Shown here: positions 16,291 to 23,870 of the stretch, piece by piece
How the letters are laid out: each line of letters starts with the position of its first letter
Numbering within the stretch: position 1 is the stretch's first letter
Notes under the pieces: model-generated
Database searches by the model: none
What the model was told of the DNA's origin: nothing
Seen by the model: only the letters and a program-made list of their open reading frames with translations
Program-made: the position numbers and the translations under genes
Origin: Candidatus Kerfeldbacteria bacterium
GTDB taxonomy: Bacteria > Patescibacteriota > Patescibacteriia > UBA9570
Assembly: GCA_016182495.1 (NCBI GenBank)
Contig: JACPGK010000001.1
Location: 1 to 41,739, forward strand
DNA length: 41,739 nucleotides
Reading direction: 5' to 3'

Positions 16291-16308
16291 GCGTGTATAC
16301 TGTCTAGC

Positions 16309-16317
16309 TGTGGATAA
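16309..16317 (-). promoter_or_regulatory. DnaA-box-like sequence upstream of nrdJ
   Basis: TGTGGATAA on the plus strand is an exact DnaA box in reverse orientation, just upstream of the nrdJ promoter and NrdR boxes. DnaA control of reductase genes is known from E. coli nrdAB, so a link between initiation and dNTP supply is plausible. Confidence 0.5.
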
Positions 16318-16323
16318 ATATGG

Positions 16324-16890
16324 TCAGCGCTCAATTCCCCAACGTGGCTGAAAGCCTTGGTATTGAAAATAGTGCTTAGTGGGCTGCATTACTGTTACTA
16401 AATCGGCCATATTTAACAGGGCTGGGTGCGCTTCCCGGCCAGTTAAAATAACTTCGGTGGCGCGGTGACGATTATCCAAAAAATCTACCACATCTTCAAT
16501 CAAAAGTAAGCGATATTGAACGGCTGTGGTAATTTCATCTAAAATAAGTAAATCCGGTCGGCGGCGGCGCATTACCTCACGGGCATAATTTAAGCCTTGA
16601 TTGGCCAAATATTCATCCATGGCTTGTAATTGATCGAGTGAAGTTAACTCTGGTCGACCAAACTGCAACAATTCTACGTTTTTCATAGTTTGCGCAGTCT
16701 GCACTTCGCCAGCATCTTTATGCCCCTTTAAAAACTGAATCATCACTACCCGCTGCCCTTGCCCGGCAGCCCGTACCATCGCGCCCAACGCGGCCGAAGT
16801 TTTACCTTTGCCTGCACCGGTATAAATATGTAAATAGCCTAAATTACTCTTATCAGAGCGATCGTTAGCTGGTTTGGGATGAATAATCAT
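16324..16890 (-). CDS. cobO: Corrinoid adenosyltransferase (CobO/BtuR)
   Basis: A 188-residue ATP:cob(I)alamin adenosyltransferase of the CobA/CobO/BtuR type, which makes adenosylcobalamin from salvaged corrinoid. The unusual P-loop GAGKGKT is at residues 25-31, followed by VVMIQFLKG, DLLILDEI (Walker B) and VILTGREAHPALL. It starts 2 bases after nrdR and precedes nrdJ, the enzyme needing its product. No corrin ring biosynthesis genes are present, so salvage is likely. Confidence 0.95.
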   Translation of the reverse strand: MIIHPKPANDRSDKSNLGYLHIYTGAGKGKTSAALGAMVRAAGQGQRVVMIQFLKGHKDAGEVQTAQTMKNVELLQFGRPELTSLDQLQAMDEYLANQGLNYAREVMRRRRPDLLILDEITTAVQYRLLLIEDVVDFLDNRHRATEVILTGREAHPALLNMADLVTVMQPTKHYFQYQGFQPRWGIER

Positions 16891-16892
16891 GG

Positions 16893-17366
16893 TTAGCGAG
16901 GTTTTTTATGGCGTTTAGAAATAAGTTTTTCGACCTCTTCTTGAAATTCTACCAAATCTTCAAAGTCTTGGTAAACTGAAGCAAATCGAATATAGGCTAC
17001 TTTATCAATTTTCTTGAGGTGCTTCATTACAATATCCCCGATCGTACTCGATTCGATTGTATCCGATTTGGCGGTTAATTGCACATCGCGTTCAATGGCG
17101 GCAATCAATCGTTTATAGCGGTCTTCGCTTTTTAAACGCTTTTCCAAAGCAATATGTACACACCGAACAATTTTTTCAGTTGAATACGGTTCAAATTCTC
17201 CGTTCCGTTTTTTGACTTTTAAATTCAAAATTTCCACTTGCTCTTTGGTGGAAAAACGAAAACCGCACTCGGGACATTCTCGCCGCCGGCGAATAGCCAT
17301 GGCGTCATCCAGTACTCGGGTTTCGACTACTTTAGTATCTTCGTGTAAACAGCCAGGGCAACGCAT
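16893..17366 (-). CDS. nrdR: Transcriptional repressor NrdR
   Basis: A full-length 157-residue nucleotide-sensing repressor of ribonucleotide reductase genes. The N-terminal zinc ribbon has MRCPGC and CPECGFRF (C3, C6, C31, C34). An ATP-cone domain follows from about residue 46 (VKKRNGEFEPYSTEKI). It stands first in the nrdR-cobO-nrdJ series, and its probable binding sites lie before nrdJ. No SD is visible. Confidence 0.97.
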   Translation of the reverse strand: MRCPGCLHEDTKVVETRVLDDAMAIRRRRECPECGFRFSTKEQVEILNLKVKKRNGEFEPYSTEKIVRCVHIALEKRLKSEDRYKRLIAAIERDVQLTAKSDTIESSTIGDIVMKHLKKIDKVAYIRFASVYQDFEDLVEFQEEVEKLISKRHKKPR

Positions 17367-17381
17367 AAAGGTACCATGCGA

Positions 17382-20072
17382 TTATTTTTTATACTCATCC
17401 GCGCCAATATCAACCTTGTCCTCTTTAGCTGGTAAACGCACATTCCCATTTACATCGTGTTGCAATAATTGATAATCAACTGATTTTTTTTCAACATCGT
17501 ATTTTTTCGTAGTACCAATGTTGCGAGCTGGAGATGATTTTTTCAGCCGGCCGGTGGTGGTTAATTTTGGATCTAAATTCACCGAGTGAATATCATACCC
17601 GTAACTGCCGGTGGTGTTTTGCCAATCGCCCAGAGCAATGGCCGCATCATTATCAGTATCATAAATTAATTGATCAGCCACAGTGACGTTGTATAATACA
17701 TTATAATCAAGATGTAACGTATCACGGTTAATCACATCCCAAGCCAAGGCAATTGGGTACGCATTATTACCAACTGCACTAAAAATATTATTATAAATTC
17801 TCATTTTACTGCCACCGCCAAGATACATTGGATACAGCCAATCAGTGACGGTATTATGATACAGATACACTACTGTATTGGACTGGTTGGGTAAGTAAAT
17901 ACCATAGGCTGCCTCTGCACCAAAATCAGCACCGCCTTGAACGATATTATTATATATCCTGCTTGTAGAAGCGTCGGCATTAAAATACATTCCATATACC
18001 TCATGAGCATCAGCATAGCCAGATGTACTGGTTAAAGATCGAACGGTATTACTATTCACATACACCGGTCGCGTATCACCCACGAATAGGCCATACAATC
18101 GATTATAGGCTGATGTTCCAGCTGTAGCATTGCTTAAATCATGGATAGCATTATTCTGCAGCACAGCCTGCGGGCTAGTAACAACATACACACCATATAA
18201 ATAATCATATGCCCCGTTATCGGGTGTGATAGTATCGGTGATATTGAATATTTTGTTATTCATCAGCTGTACTCCACTACTACCTGAAATTGACATACCA
18301 TACGTATAGAGCGATAAGGTATTATCAGTGATGCCAGTGATGGTGTTAGTGACATCATGAAAAGAATTCTTTGCAAACACCCCATTACTGGCAGAAATAG
18401 CAAAATGTCCGTACACGTACATGTAGGAATACGATGTACTCGTGGGATCAGCTAGATTGACCGTAACATCAGTGGTATGAATGGTATTACGCTTGGCTTG
18501 AATACCAGGGCTATTGTAATAGTAAAATCCATACTGACTAAATGACGAAGCTCCGCCAGTACCAGCCGTATCATAAATTTGATGAATAGTATGGATGGTA
18601 TTTTTTTGAACAATACCATTAGTGACGTAGGCTAAATACACACCGAAAAAGCTACCTGTATCGTAAAATGAGACAGTGTCGTTATTTTCGGTGGTCATGG
18701 TAGCGTCACTAACGGTATTCTGTTTAATAGTAATGCCGTCAGATGAAGATAACGATATTGGATACACGGCATAGTTCGAGCTACTATCATCAGCCGTGTA
18801 CTGGGCCAGAGTCGTGAGATTTTTAATGGTATTATTTCGAATAACAGCGTCGGAGCTAGTTGACGGGCCATCAATGCCAGCAACACTCGGGCGTGATGAT
18901 CCATTACTTTCGGCGCTGGTGGTGGTAGCTGTAAAATTATCCAGGGTATTTTTGCGCAGCATGACTCCATCAGAGAAATCAATATCAAAACCGCGCACGC
19001 TAGCAGTAGCGGTTTTAGCAGTGCTAGTGACGGTAAGATTACTGATGGCATTATTACGGAGCAGATTGCGTTCTAATTGAGCGTGACGAATGTTAAATAG
19101 AGTAAAAGCACTCAATTGACTACTGCCGGTACTGCTACTACCGGTAAGATTCGCCGTAGCCGACAAATCAGTGACGGTTGAGTTGAGTAATTGTAAATCA
19201 ATCACATCATAAGCATACAGCCCAACCACGATACTTTGCTGATTACTGCTAACCGCACTACCAGTTTCGGTGGCAGACAAATTTTGAAAAGTGTTATCGA
19301 TAGCATTAATATTAGCCGCGCCATATAAATATACCCCATACACATAGGAGTAGTGAAAATTTTCCAACACACTGTCGTTGGTAATAGTCAAGTTCGATAT
19401 TGTATTATCTTGCAATACTGAATCATACAAATAAAAACCATACACGCCATACACATAATGATAACTCGAGCCATCGGTTAAGGTATAATTTCCTCCAGTA
19501 ACAGTATTATTCTTAACCGTGGCATTTTTAACGTATTGTAAAAAAATACTGGCTATACTAGTAGCGTCGGCGGCTTGATTTTGAACAGTGTTATGATGAA
19601 TCGATGTTCCATTCACCACGTTAATGCTGCTGCCTTGTATTTGAATGCCGTAGCGACCATGATCGATGGTTAAATGATCAATTTCAACACTATGAACACC
19701 ATTAATATACACCCCGGCATCCAACCCCGTGGCATCAATGATAGCCGGAGCGTCATGATCGGTTGAAGTAATATGTAAACCCTTTAAAGTATCAGGTAGA
19801 GTCACACTACTCGAGGAAAATTCGATGGCTTCAGTAAAAGTACCGGCTAACCGCAGCGTAGTGTTAGCTGGGTCAGATAAACCAAAGATCAATGTTTGAG
19901 CAGCCGTAATGGTTTTACAGGGAGTACTAACCGTTGTACAATTATTGGCGTCGTCGCCAGTGCTAGCATCAACGTAAAATGTGCCAGTGGCTAAAGCTGG
20001 GTGAGTAACGGCGAAAGCCGCAGTCACTGTCAAAATAGTGATCAAGGCTCGCGTTGATAGTTGTATTGTCAT
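17382..20072 (-). CDS. Secreted right-handed beta-helix repeat protein
   Basis: An 896-residue exported protein. Residues 1 to about 29 form a signal peptide ending HPALA. FYVDASTGDDANNC begins a DUF1565/pectate-lyase-like fold, and the rest is a long series of short coils with repeated N-N-T-I-x-N and xVYGxY elements rich in Ser, Thr and Asn. Such parallel beta-helices are usually surface adhesins or polysaccharide-binding proteins; no catalytic residues could be recognised. The start codon coincides with the inferred +1 of a minus-strand -10 box (20079-20084). It lies upstream of nrdR by 15 bases, probably without a functional link. Confidence 0.85.
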   Translation of the reverse strand: MTIQLSTRALITILTVTAAFAVTHPALATGTFYVDASTGDDANNCTTVSTPCKTITAAQTLIFGLSDPANTTLRLAGTFTEAIEFSSSSVTLPDTLKGLHITSTDHDAPAIIDATGLDAGVYINGVHSVEIDHLTIDHGRYGIQIQGSSINVVNGTSIHHNTVQNQAADATSIASIFLQYVKNATVKNNTVTGGNYTLTDGSSYHYVYGVYGFYLYDSVLQDNTISNLTITNDSVLENFHYSYVYGVYLYGAANINAIDNTFQNLSATETGSAVSSNQQSIVVGLYAYDVIDLQLLNSTVTDLSATANLTGSSSTGSSQLSAFTLFNIRHAQLERNLLRNNAISNLTVTSTAKTATASVRGFDIDFSDGVMLRKNTLDNFTATTTSAESNGSSRPSVAGIDGPSTSSDAVIRNNTIKNLTTLAQYTADDSSSNYAVYPISLSSSDGITIKQNTVSDATMTTENNDTVSFYDTGSFFGVYLAYVTNGIVQKNTIHTIHQIYDTAGTGGASSFSQYGFYYYNSPGIQAKRNTIHTTDVTVNLADPTSTSYSYMYVYGHFAISASNGVFAKNSFHDVTNTITGITDNTLSLYTYGMSISGSSGVQLMNNKIFNITDTITPDNGAYDYLYGVYVVTSPQAVLQNNAIHDLSNATAGTSAYNRLYGLFVGDTRPVYVNSNTVRSLTSTSGYADAHEVYGMYFNADASTSRIYNNIVQGGADFGAEAAYGIYLPNQSNTVVYLYHNTVTDWLYPMYLGGGSKMRIYNNIFSAVGNNAYPIALAWDVINRDTLHLDYNVLYNVTVADQLIYDTDNDAAIALGDWQNTTGSYGYDIHSVNLDPKLTTTGRLKKSSPARNIGTTKKYDVEKKSVDYQLLQHDVNGNVRLPAKEDKVDIGADEYKK

Positions 20073-20093
20073 ATTAGCAGTATACCATATAAT
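20066..20093. promoter_or_regulatory. Overlapping divergent leaderless promoters
   Basis: On the plus strand, TTGTCA (20066-20071), 16 bases and TATAAT (20088-20093) put +1 at 20100, the A of the next ATG. On the minus strand, TATACT (20079-20084) puts +1 at about 20072, the A of the beta-helix ATG, though its -35 is weak. The two transcripts would start 28 bases apart and overlap at their 5' ends. Confidence 0.55.
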
Positions 20094-20099
20094 ACATTT

Positions 20100-20537
20100 A
20101 TGCTATACCAGATGATCAAAATCTTTGTTACAATCGCCGCCATGATGATACCATGGGCGGCACAAGCCGATGTAGTGTTTCCAACTGAAACTACCATATA
20201 TTTTGAAAATCAAACCAAACCAATTACCCAGCCGGTCGATTTCATTATTCGTTGCTATGGTTATCAATATGCTCCCGGGGTAGATCCTGGCTATGCGCCG
20301 GGCAGTTATATGGCCACGGAGGTATATAGTTTGACTGCTGCTTGTCCAAGCTATGGCTGCAGTATCAACGAACCGTATTATTTGAATTACCTCCACATCG
20401 ATTATTGCAGTATTACAGCGCAAACACCAAAAAAAACTTTAACTATTAACAATATTGGTAATAAACCATACAGCCAATGTGATTTTCAATCTATTGTCTT
20501 TGACAGTTGGTCTGCTGTTGGCGCTAATGTAAGCTAG
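20100..20537 (+). CDS. Small secreted protein of unknown function
   Basis: From ATG 20100 the 145-residue product begins MLYQMIKIFVTIAAMMIPWA with a signal peptide ending about AQA-DV. The mature part is acidic and aromatic, with several cysteines (IIRCYG, AACPSYGCS, DYCS, QCDF) that could form disulfides. I do not recognise the family. The start is preferred over an earlier ATG at 20061 because that one lies in the promoter region. It converges on ftsZ with a 2-base gap once the ftsZ frame is corrected. Confidence 0.65.
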   Translation: MLYQMIKIFVTIAAMMIPWAAQADVVFPTETTIYFENQTKPITQPVDFIIRCYGYQYAPGVDPGYAPGSYMATEVYSLTAACPSYGCSINEPYYLNYLHIDYCSITAQTPKKTLTINNIGNKPYSQCDFQSIVFDSWSAVGANVS

Positions 20538-20539
20538 GC

Positions 20540-21635
20540 CTACATCATCTTCTTCCGAATAAAGGCTGGCACTTCTAAATCTTCATCTTCTGTGTTGTCA
20601 ACCGGTGCTTCGGCCATAATATTTTTATGTTGGTTTAACGGCTTGAATTTTTTTAGTTGATTTGGCTCCTTTACCAAATCCAGTAGCCACCACCGTAATT
20701 TTTATCTCATCACCTAATGATTCATCAATCACCGATCCAAAAATAATTTTAGCGCTTGGGTCGGCCGATTCAGTGATGACACGAGCAGCTTCATTCACTT
20801 CATACATGCCTAGATTGGGTCCACCAGCGATGGTGAACAAAATACCTTTAGCACCTTCAATGTCCATTTCTAATAATGGGCTATCAATGGCTGCCTTAGC
20901 CGCTTCAACAGCACGATTTTCACCAGTCGCTCGACCAATACCCATTAAGGCAGAGCCAGCTCCAGCCATAACCGATTTTACGTCGGCGAAGTCAACGTTA
21001 ATTAAGCCAGGAATAGTGATTAAATCAGAGATCCCCTGAACACCTTGAAACAACACATCATCAACCGTTTTAAAAGCATCTAACAAGGAAGTTTTTTTAT
21101 CAATGATTTGCAATAACCGATCATTCGGAATAGTAATAATAGTATCCACTCGATCAGCCATTTCATTGTAGGCCCCTTCAGCAATCTGACGACGTTGTTC
21201 ACCTTCAAAGGCGAATGGTTTAGTTACTACCGCTACAGTTAAAGCACCAGCTGATCGGGCTAAATCCGCAATAATTGGACCAGCGCCTGAACCAGTGCCT
21301 CCGCCTAAACCACAAGTCACAAATACCATGTCAGCTCCTTTAACCAACTGCTCGAGTTCTTCATTCGATTCTTCAGCCGCTTTTGCTCCTACGCCTGGAT
21401 CCATGCCGGCGCCTAAACCACGCGTAGTGCTTTTACCAATATGCACTTTACGTTTTGCTGGGTTATGATGTAGCGCTTGGGCATCAGTGTTGACAGCAAT
21501 AAATTCAACACCACGTAAATCACGCTCAATCATTCGTGAAATAGCCGACCCACCAGAGCCACCTACTCCAACCACTAAAATTTTAGCAAATGTTTCGATA
21601 TCTGGTTTTACTTCCATGTATTTTCCATTAGCCAT
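20540..21635 (-). CDS. ftsZ: Cell division protein FtsZ, frame interrupted near the 3' end
   Basis: The tubulin-like GTPase forming the division ring. The GTP-binding signature GGGTGSG is at 111-117, GVGGSGGSA near 23-31, and the T7 loop contains NVDFAD. As written, the frame ends at 20625 with ...[11 protein letters not shown] (336 residues) and lacks the C-terminal peptide that binds FtsA. An A7 run (20648-20654) lies just before this; with six A the frame continues to TAG at 20540-20542, ending [13 protein letters not shown], a canonical FtsZ C-terminal peptide. I therefore annotate the longer extent. The cause may be a real mutation, slippage on the A-run or a sequence error. The gene follows ftsA and has its own promoter. 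Confidence 0.93.
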
Positions 21636-21677
21636 AGCGTGTATAGTGAAGTTAAACTGATTTAATAAACAGACCTT

Positions 21678-21706
21678 ATACTACAATTGACTCTGTAATT
21701 CGTCAA
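21678..21706 (-). promoter_or_regulatory. Promoter of ftsZ
   Basis: On the minus strand, TTGACG (21701-21706), 17 bases and TAGTAT (21678-21683) put +1 at about 21671, leaving a leader of about 36 bases. Two palindromic repeats lie upstream. Confidence 0.55.
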
Positions 21707-21714
21707 GATTTTAT

Positions 21715-21733
21715 GAATACAAAATGTATCCAA
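21715..21733. repeat. Palindromic repeat copy 1 upstream of ftsZ
   Basis: GAATACAAAATGTATCCAA contains the inverted repeat ATACA-3-TGTAT. It matches copy 2 at 21805 in 17 of 19 positions, with differences only in the central spacer. It lies about 9 bases upstream of the ftsZ -35 box, where an activator or repressor could bind. Confidence 0.6.
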
Positions 21734-21774
21734 GCGAACATTTTAGACAATAATAATAGGCATAAAATAACACA

Positions 21775-21796
21775 ACAGCGCCTGATATTGCGCTGT
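21775..21796. terminator. Hairpin between ftsA and ftsZ
   Basis: ACAGCGC (21775-21781) and GCGCTGT (21790-21796) form a 7-bp stem with an 8-base loop. No strong T-run follows on the minus strand (GTGTTATTTTATG), so it may be a weak terminator, an RNA processing site, or a partial barrier separating ftsA from ftsZ transcription. Confidence 0.45.
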
Positions 21797-21804
21797 GATA
21801 GAAC

Positions 21805-21823
21805 GAATACATTATGTATCCAA
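21805..21823. repeat. Palindromic repeat copy 2 upstream of ftsZ
   Basis: GAATACATTATGTATCCAA carries the same ATACA-3-TGTAT palindrome as copy 1, with an exact 90-base offset. It lies 6 bases after the ftsA stop codon. Confidence 0.6.
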
Positions 21824-21829
21824 AATAAA

Positions 21830-23074
21830 TTATGGCAGTAAACTTTTAAACCACTTTTTCATTTTGGTAGTAGCATCACCAACCGCTGAAAATTTAGCCA
21901 GTGTTGAAAAACCAGCAGTTTGATGGAGCATGCTTTCACCCCATACTACTAACCCCAGAGCCGTAGCAAATACTGGGTCTTGAATTTTATCAATGGCCGT
22001 TTTAAAAAGGCGTGGAGCTCCAATTGAAGCTGGCAAGTAAAATTGTTTTTTGGCCACATCAATAATACCCTGTAATTTAGCACCTCCACCCGTTAACACT
22101 ATGCCAGCTGGTAACATGCCATGCCGATTAATAGTTTTGAGTTCTTTATTAACCATACTAAACATTTCTTCTAACCGAGCTTGGATAATTTCAGCCACTT
22201 CCCGGCGCGAGACTCGTCCGTTTTCGTTAGGATCAATATTTTTCAAATCAATTTCTTCATGTTTAGCAACCTCGTCAGGTGAGGCTGCTCCATATTCGGT
22301 TTTGATAGCTTCAGCCACATCCACCGAAGTACGCAAACCAATGGCAATGTCATTGGTAATATGGCCTGATCCAACTGGTAATACTTTCGTATGAATCACA
22401 TCACCTTCTTCAAACACCATGAGACTAGTAGTTAAACCGCCTAAATTGACTAAAGCTACACCTAGTTCTTTTTGACGCTTGGTTAACACTGCCTCACTGG
22501 CTGCCAAAGCGCCTAACACTAAATCTTGAATGTCGGTACCAGTACGATAAACACATTTGGTTAAATTTTTTATCTGCGAAACTGATCCTAGAATAATCTG
22601 GGCATCAACCTCTAGTTTAATACCGGTCATGCCGACGGGATCCTTAATATTACGCTGACCATCCACGGTAAATTGGCGCGGAATCACATGAAGAATCTCA
22701 TAGTTTGGTGGGGTAGCCACAGTTTGAGCTGCTTCGATCACTCGATTAACATCATCTTCTCGAATTTCACCATCGGCTTTAGACACTGCTACTACTCCAT
22801 GGCTATCTTGCGATAGAATATGACTACCATTAACGCTTACAAAGGCTCGCTCGGTGGGAATACCAGTCATACGCTCGGCTTTATCTAAGGCTCCAGAAAT
22901 ACTGGAAACAGCATCTTCAATGCTGGTAACAATTCCCTTGTTTATACCTTCAGCTGGGTGTTCAGCAGCGCCAATGATATGAATTTCGTTATCGTGAGGG
23001 TTAAGCTGACCAACAGCGACCCGAATTGTAGTAGAACCAATATCCAAGCCGGTAATGACATCTAATTTTGCCAT
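21830..23074 (-). CDS. ftsA: Cell division protein FtsA
   Basis: A 414-residue actin-like ATPase that tethers FtsZ filaments to the membrane. The phosphate-1 block is TGLDIGSTTIRVAVG, the phosphate-2 block VALVNLGGLTTSLMVF and the adenosine motif GIVLTGGGAKLQG. The last residues KMKKWFKSLLP form the amphipathic membrane-targeting helix. A minus-strand TATACT (23081-23086) places +1 on the start codon, so ftsA may also be made from a leaderless message. Confidence 0.96.
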   Translation of the reverse strand: MAKLDVITGLDIGSTTIRVAVGQLNPHDNEIHIIGAAEHPAEGINKGIVTSIEDAVSSISGALDKAERMTGIPTERAFVSVNGSHILSQDSHGVVAVSKADGEIREDDVNRVIEAAQTVATPPNYEILHVIPRQFTVDGQRNIKDPVGMTGIKLEVDAQIILGSVSQIKNLTKCVYRTGTDIQDLVLGALAASEAVLTKRQKELGVALVNLGGLTTSLMVFEEGDVIHTKVLPVGSGHITNDIAIGLRTSVDVAEAIKTEYGAASPDEVAKHEEIDLKNIDPNENGRVSRREVAEIIQARLEEMFSMVNKELKTINRHGMLPAGIVLTGGGAKLQGIIDVAKKQFYLPASIGAPRLFKTAIDKIQDPVFATALGLVVWGESMLHQTAGFSTLAKFSAVGDATTKMKKWFKSLLP

Positions 23075-23077
23075 AGT

Positions 23078-23461
23078 TCAAGTATATAACAAGCCGTAAA
23101 ATAAATCTACTAGATACGGAACAAAAATAAGCAATGCAATAATCACGGCACCAGCCGAAGCTAATAACACGGCTGCGGCCATCATATCTTTAATCACCTC
23201 AACATACGAGTGGATACGTGGTTTAAGAATATCAATCATTTTTTCAAAAATAGTATTGACTACTTCGAGCACTAGTACAAATAAAATCAGCATAATCAGT
23301 ACAATTGCCTGCCAAATAGCTACCTGAAACAGCCCCATGCTGATAATAACTAGCACAGCTATGCCAATTTGAACGCGAAAATTTTGTTCGTTGATCCAAA
23401 CATACTTTAGCCCCTGCCAAGCATACTGAAAACTGTTTCGGAAGTGACGTAGATTAAACAT
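23078..23461 (-). CDS. dgkA: Diacylglycerol/undecaprenol kinase family membrane protein
   Basis: A 127-residue small membrane kinase of the DgkA family, which recycles undecaprenol or diacylglycerol to its phosphate. The signature is LEVVNTIFEKMID with E66, N69 and E73, flanked by three hydrophobic helices. The start ATG 23461 gives the conserved N-terminus MFNLRHFRNSFQYAWQG; longer readings run into ybeY. It overlaps the ybeY stop by 8 bases. The same ybeY-dgkA pairing is common in Gram-positive bacteria. Confidence 0.88.
   Translation of the reverse strand: MFNLRHFRNSFQYAWQGLKYVWINEQNFRVQIGIAVLVIISMGLFQVAIWQAIVLIMLILFVLVLEVVNTIFEKMIDILKPRIHSYVEVIKDMMAAAVLLASAGAVIIALLIFVPYLVDLFYGLLYT
23081..23109 (-). 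promoter_or_regulatory. Possible leaderless promoter of ftsA
   Basis: TAGATT (23104-23109), 17 bases and TATACT (23081-23086) on the minus strand give +1 at 23074, the A of the ftsA ATG. The -35 is weak and lies inside dgkA. Confidence 0.4.
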
Positions 23462-23870
23462 GGCTAACAATTTGTTGTTCCAAGGGTCGCATCGTAGCAG
23501 CATCAGCTGCTTGCTCGTGATCGTAGCCGAGTAAATGTAATAAACCATGGGCTACCAACCAAGCTAATTCGGTGCGCAACGGTAATTGCTTTAAACGAGC
23601 CTGCTGCACTGCTTGGGGATAACATAGCACGATATCACCGTCAGGTTGACCAGCTGTACTGGTATTGCCAAATGATAACACATCAGTTACGGCATTCACT
23701 CCGCGATATGTTCGATTTAACTGCTGCATGCGACTAGTGCCAACTGCTACCACCGCCACCTGCCAATTGTTTGGTGCTGTTGTAAAACGACGTGTCACAG
23801 TAAACACTCGCTGCACCAATTGATCAGTTAACGCCTTAGCTGTCACTTTACGATGCAGCTGAATTGGCAT
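23454..23870 (-). CDS. ybeY: Endoribonuclease YbeY
   Basis: A 138-residue zinc-dependent endoribonuclease involved in rRNA maturation and ribosome quality control. The metal motif HGLLHLLGYDHE carries the three zinc-binding histidines, and RGVNAVTDVLSFG is the other family hallmark. I choose ATG 23870 (MPIQLHRKVTAK), which overlaps the preceding gene by 23 bases; an ATG at 23933 would add 21 residues not typical of the family. Confidence 0.93.
   Translation of the reverse strand: MPIQLHRKVTAKALTDQLVQRVFTVTRRFTTAPNNWQVAVVAVGTSRMQQLNRTYRGVNAVTDVLSFGNTSTAGQPDGDIVLCYPQAVQQARLKQLPLRTELAWLVAHGLLHLLGYDHEQAADAATMRPLEQQIVSHV

Noticed and set aside
16228-16323. Cobalamin riboswitch upstream of nrdJ
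   Set aside because: The 96-base gap is too short and is occupied by NrdR boxes and a promoter; no B12-box-like sequence is seen.
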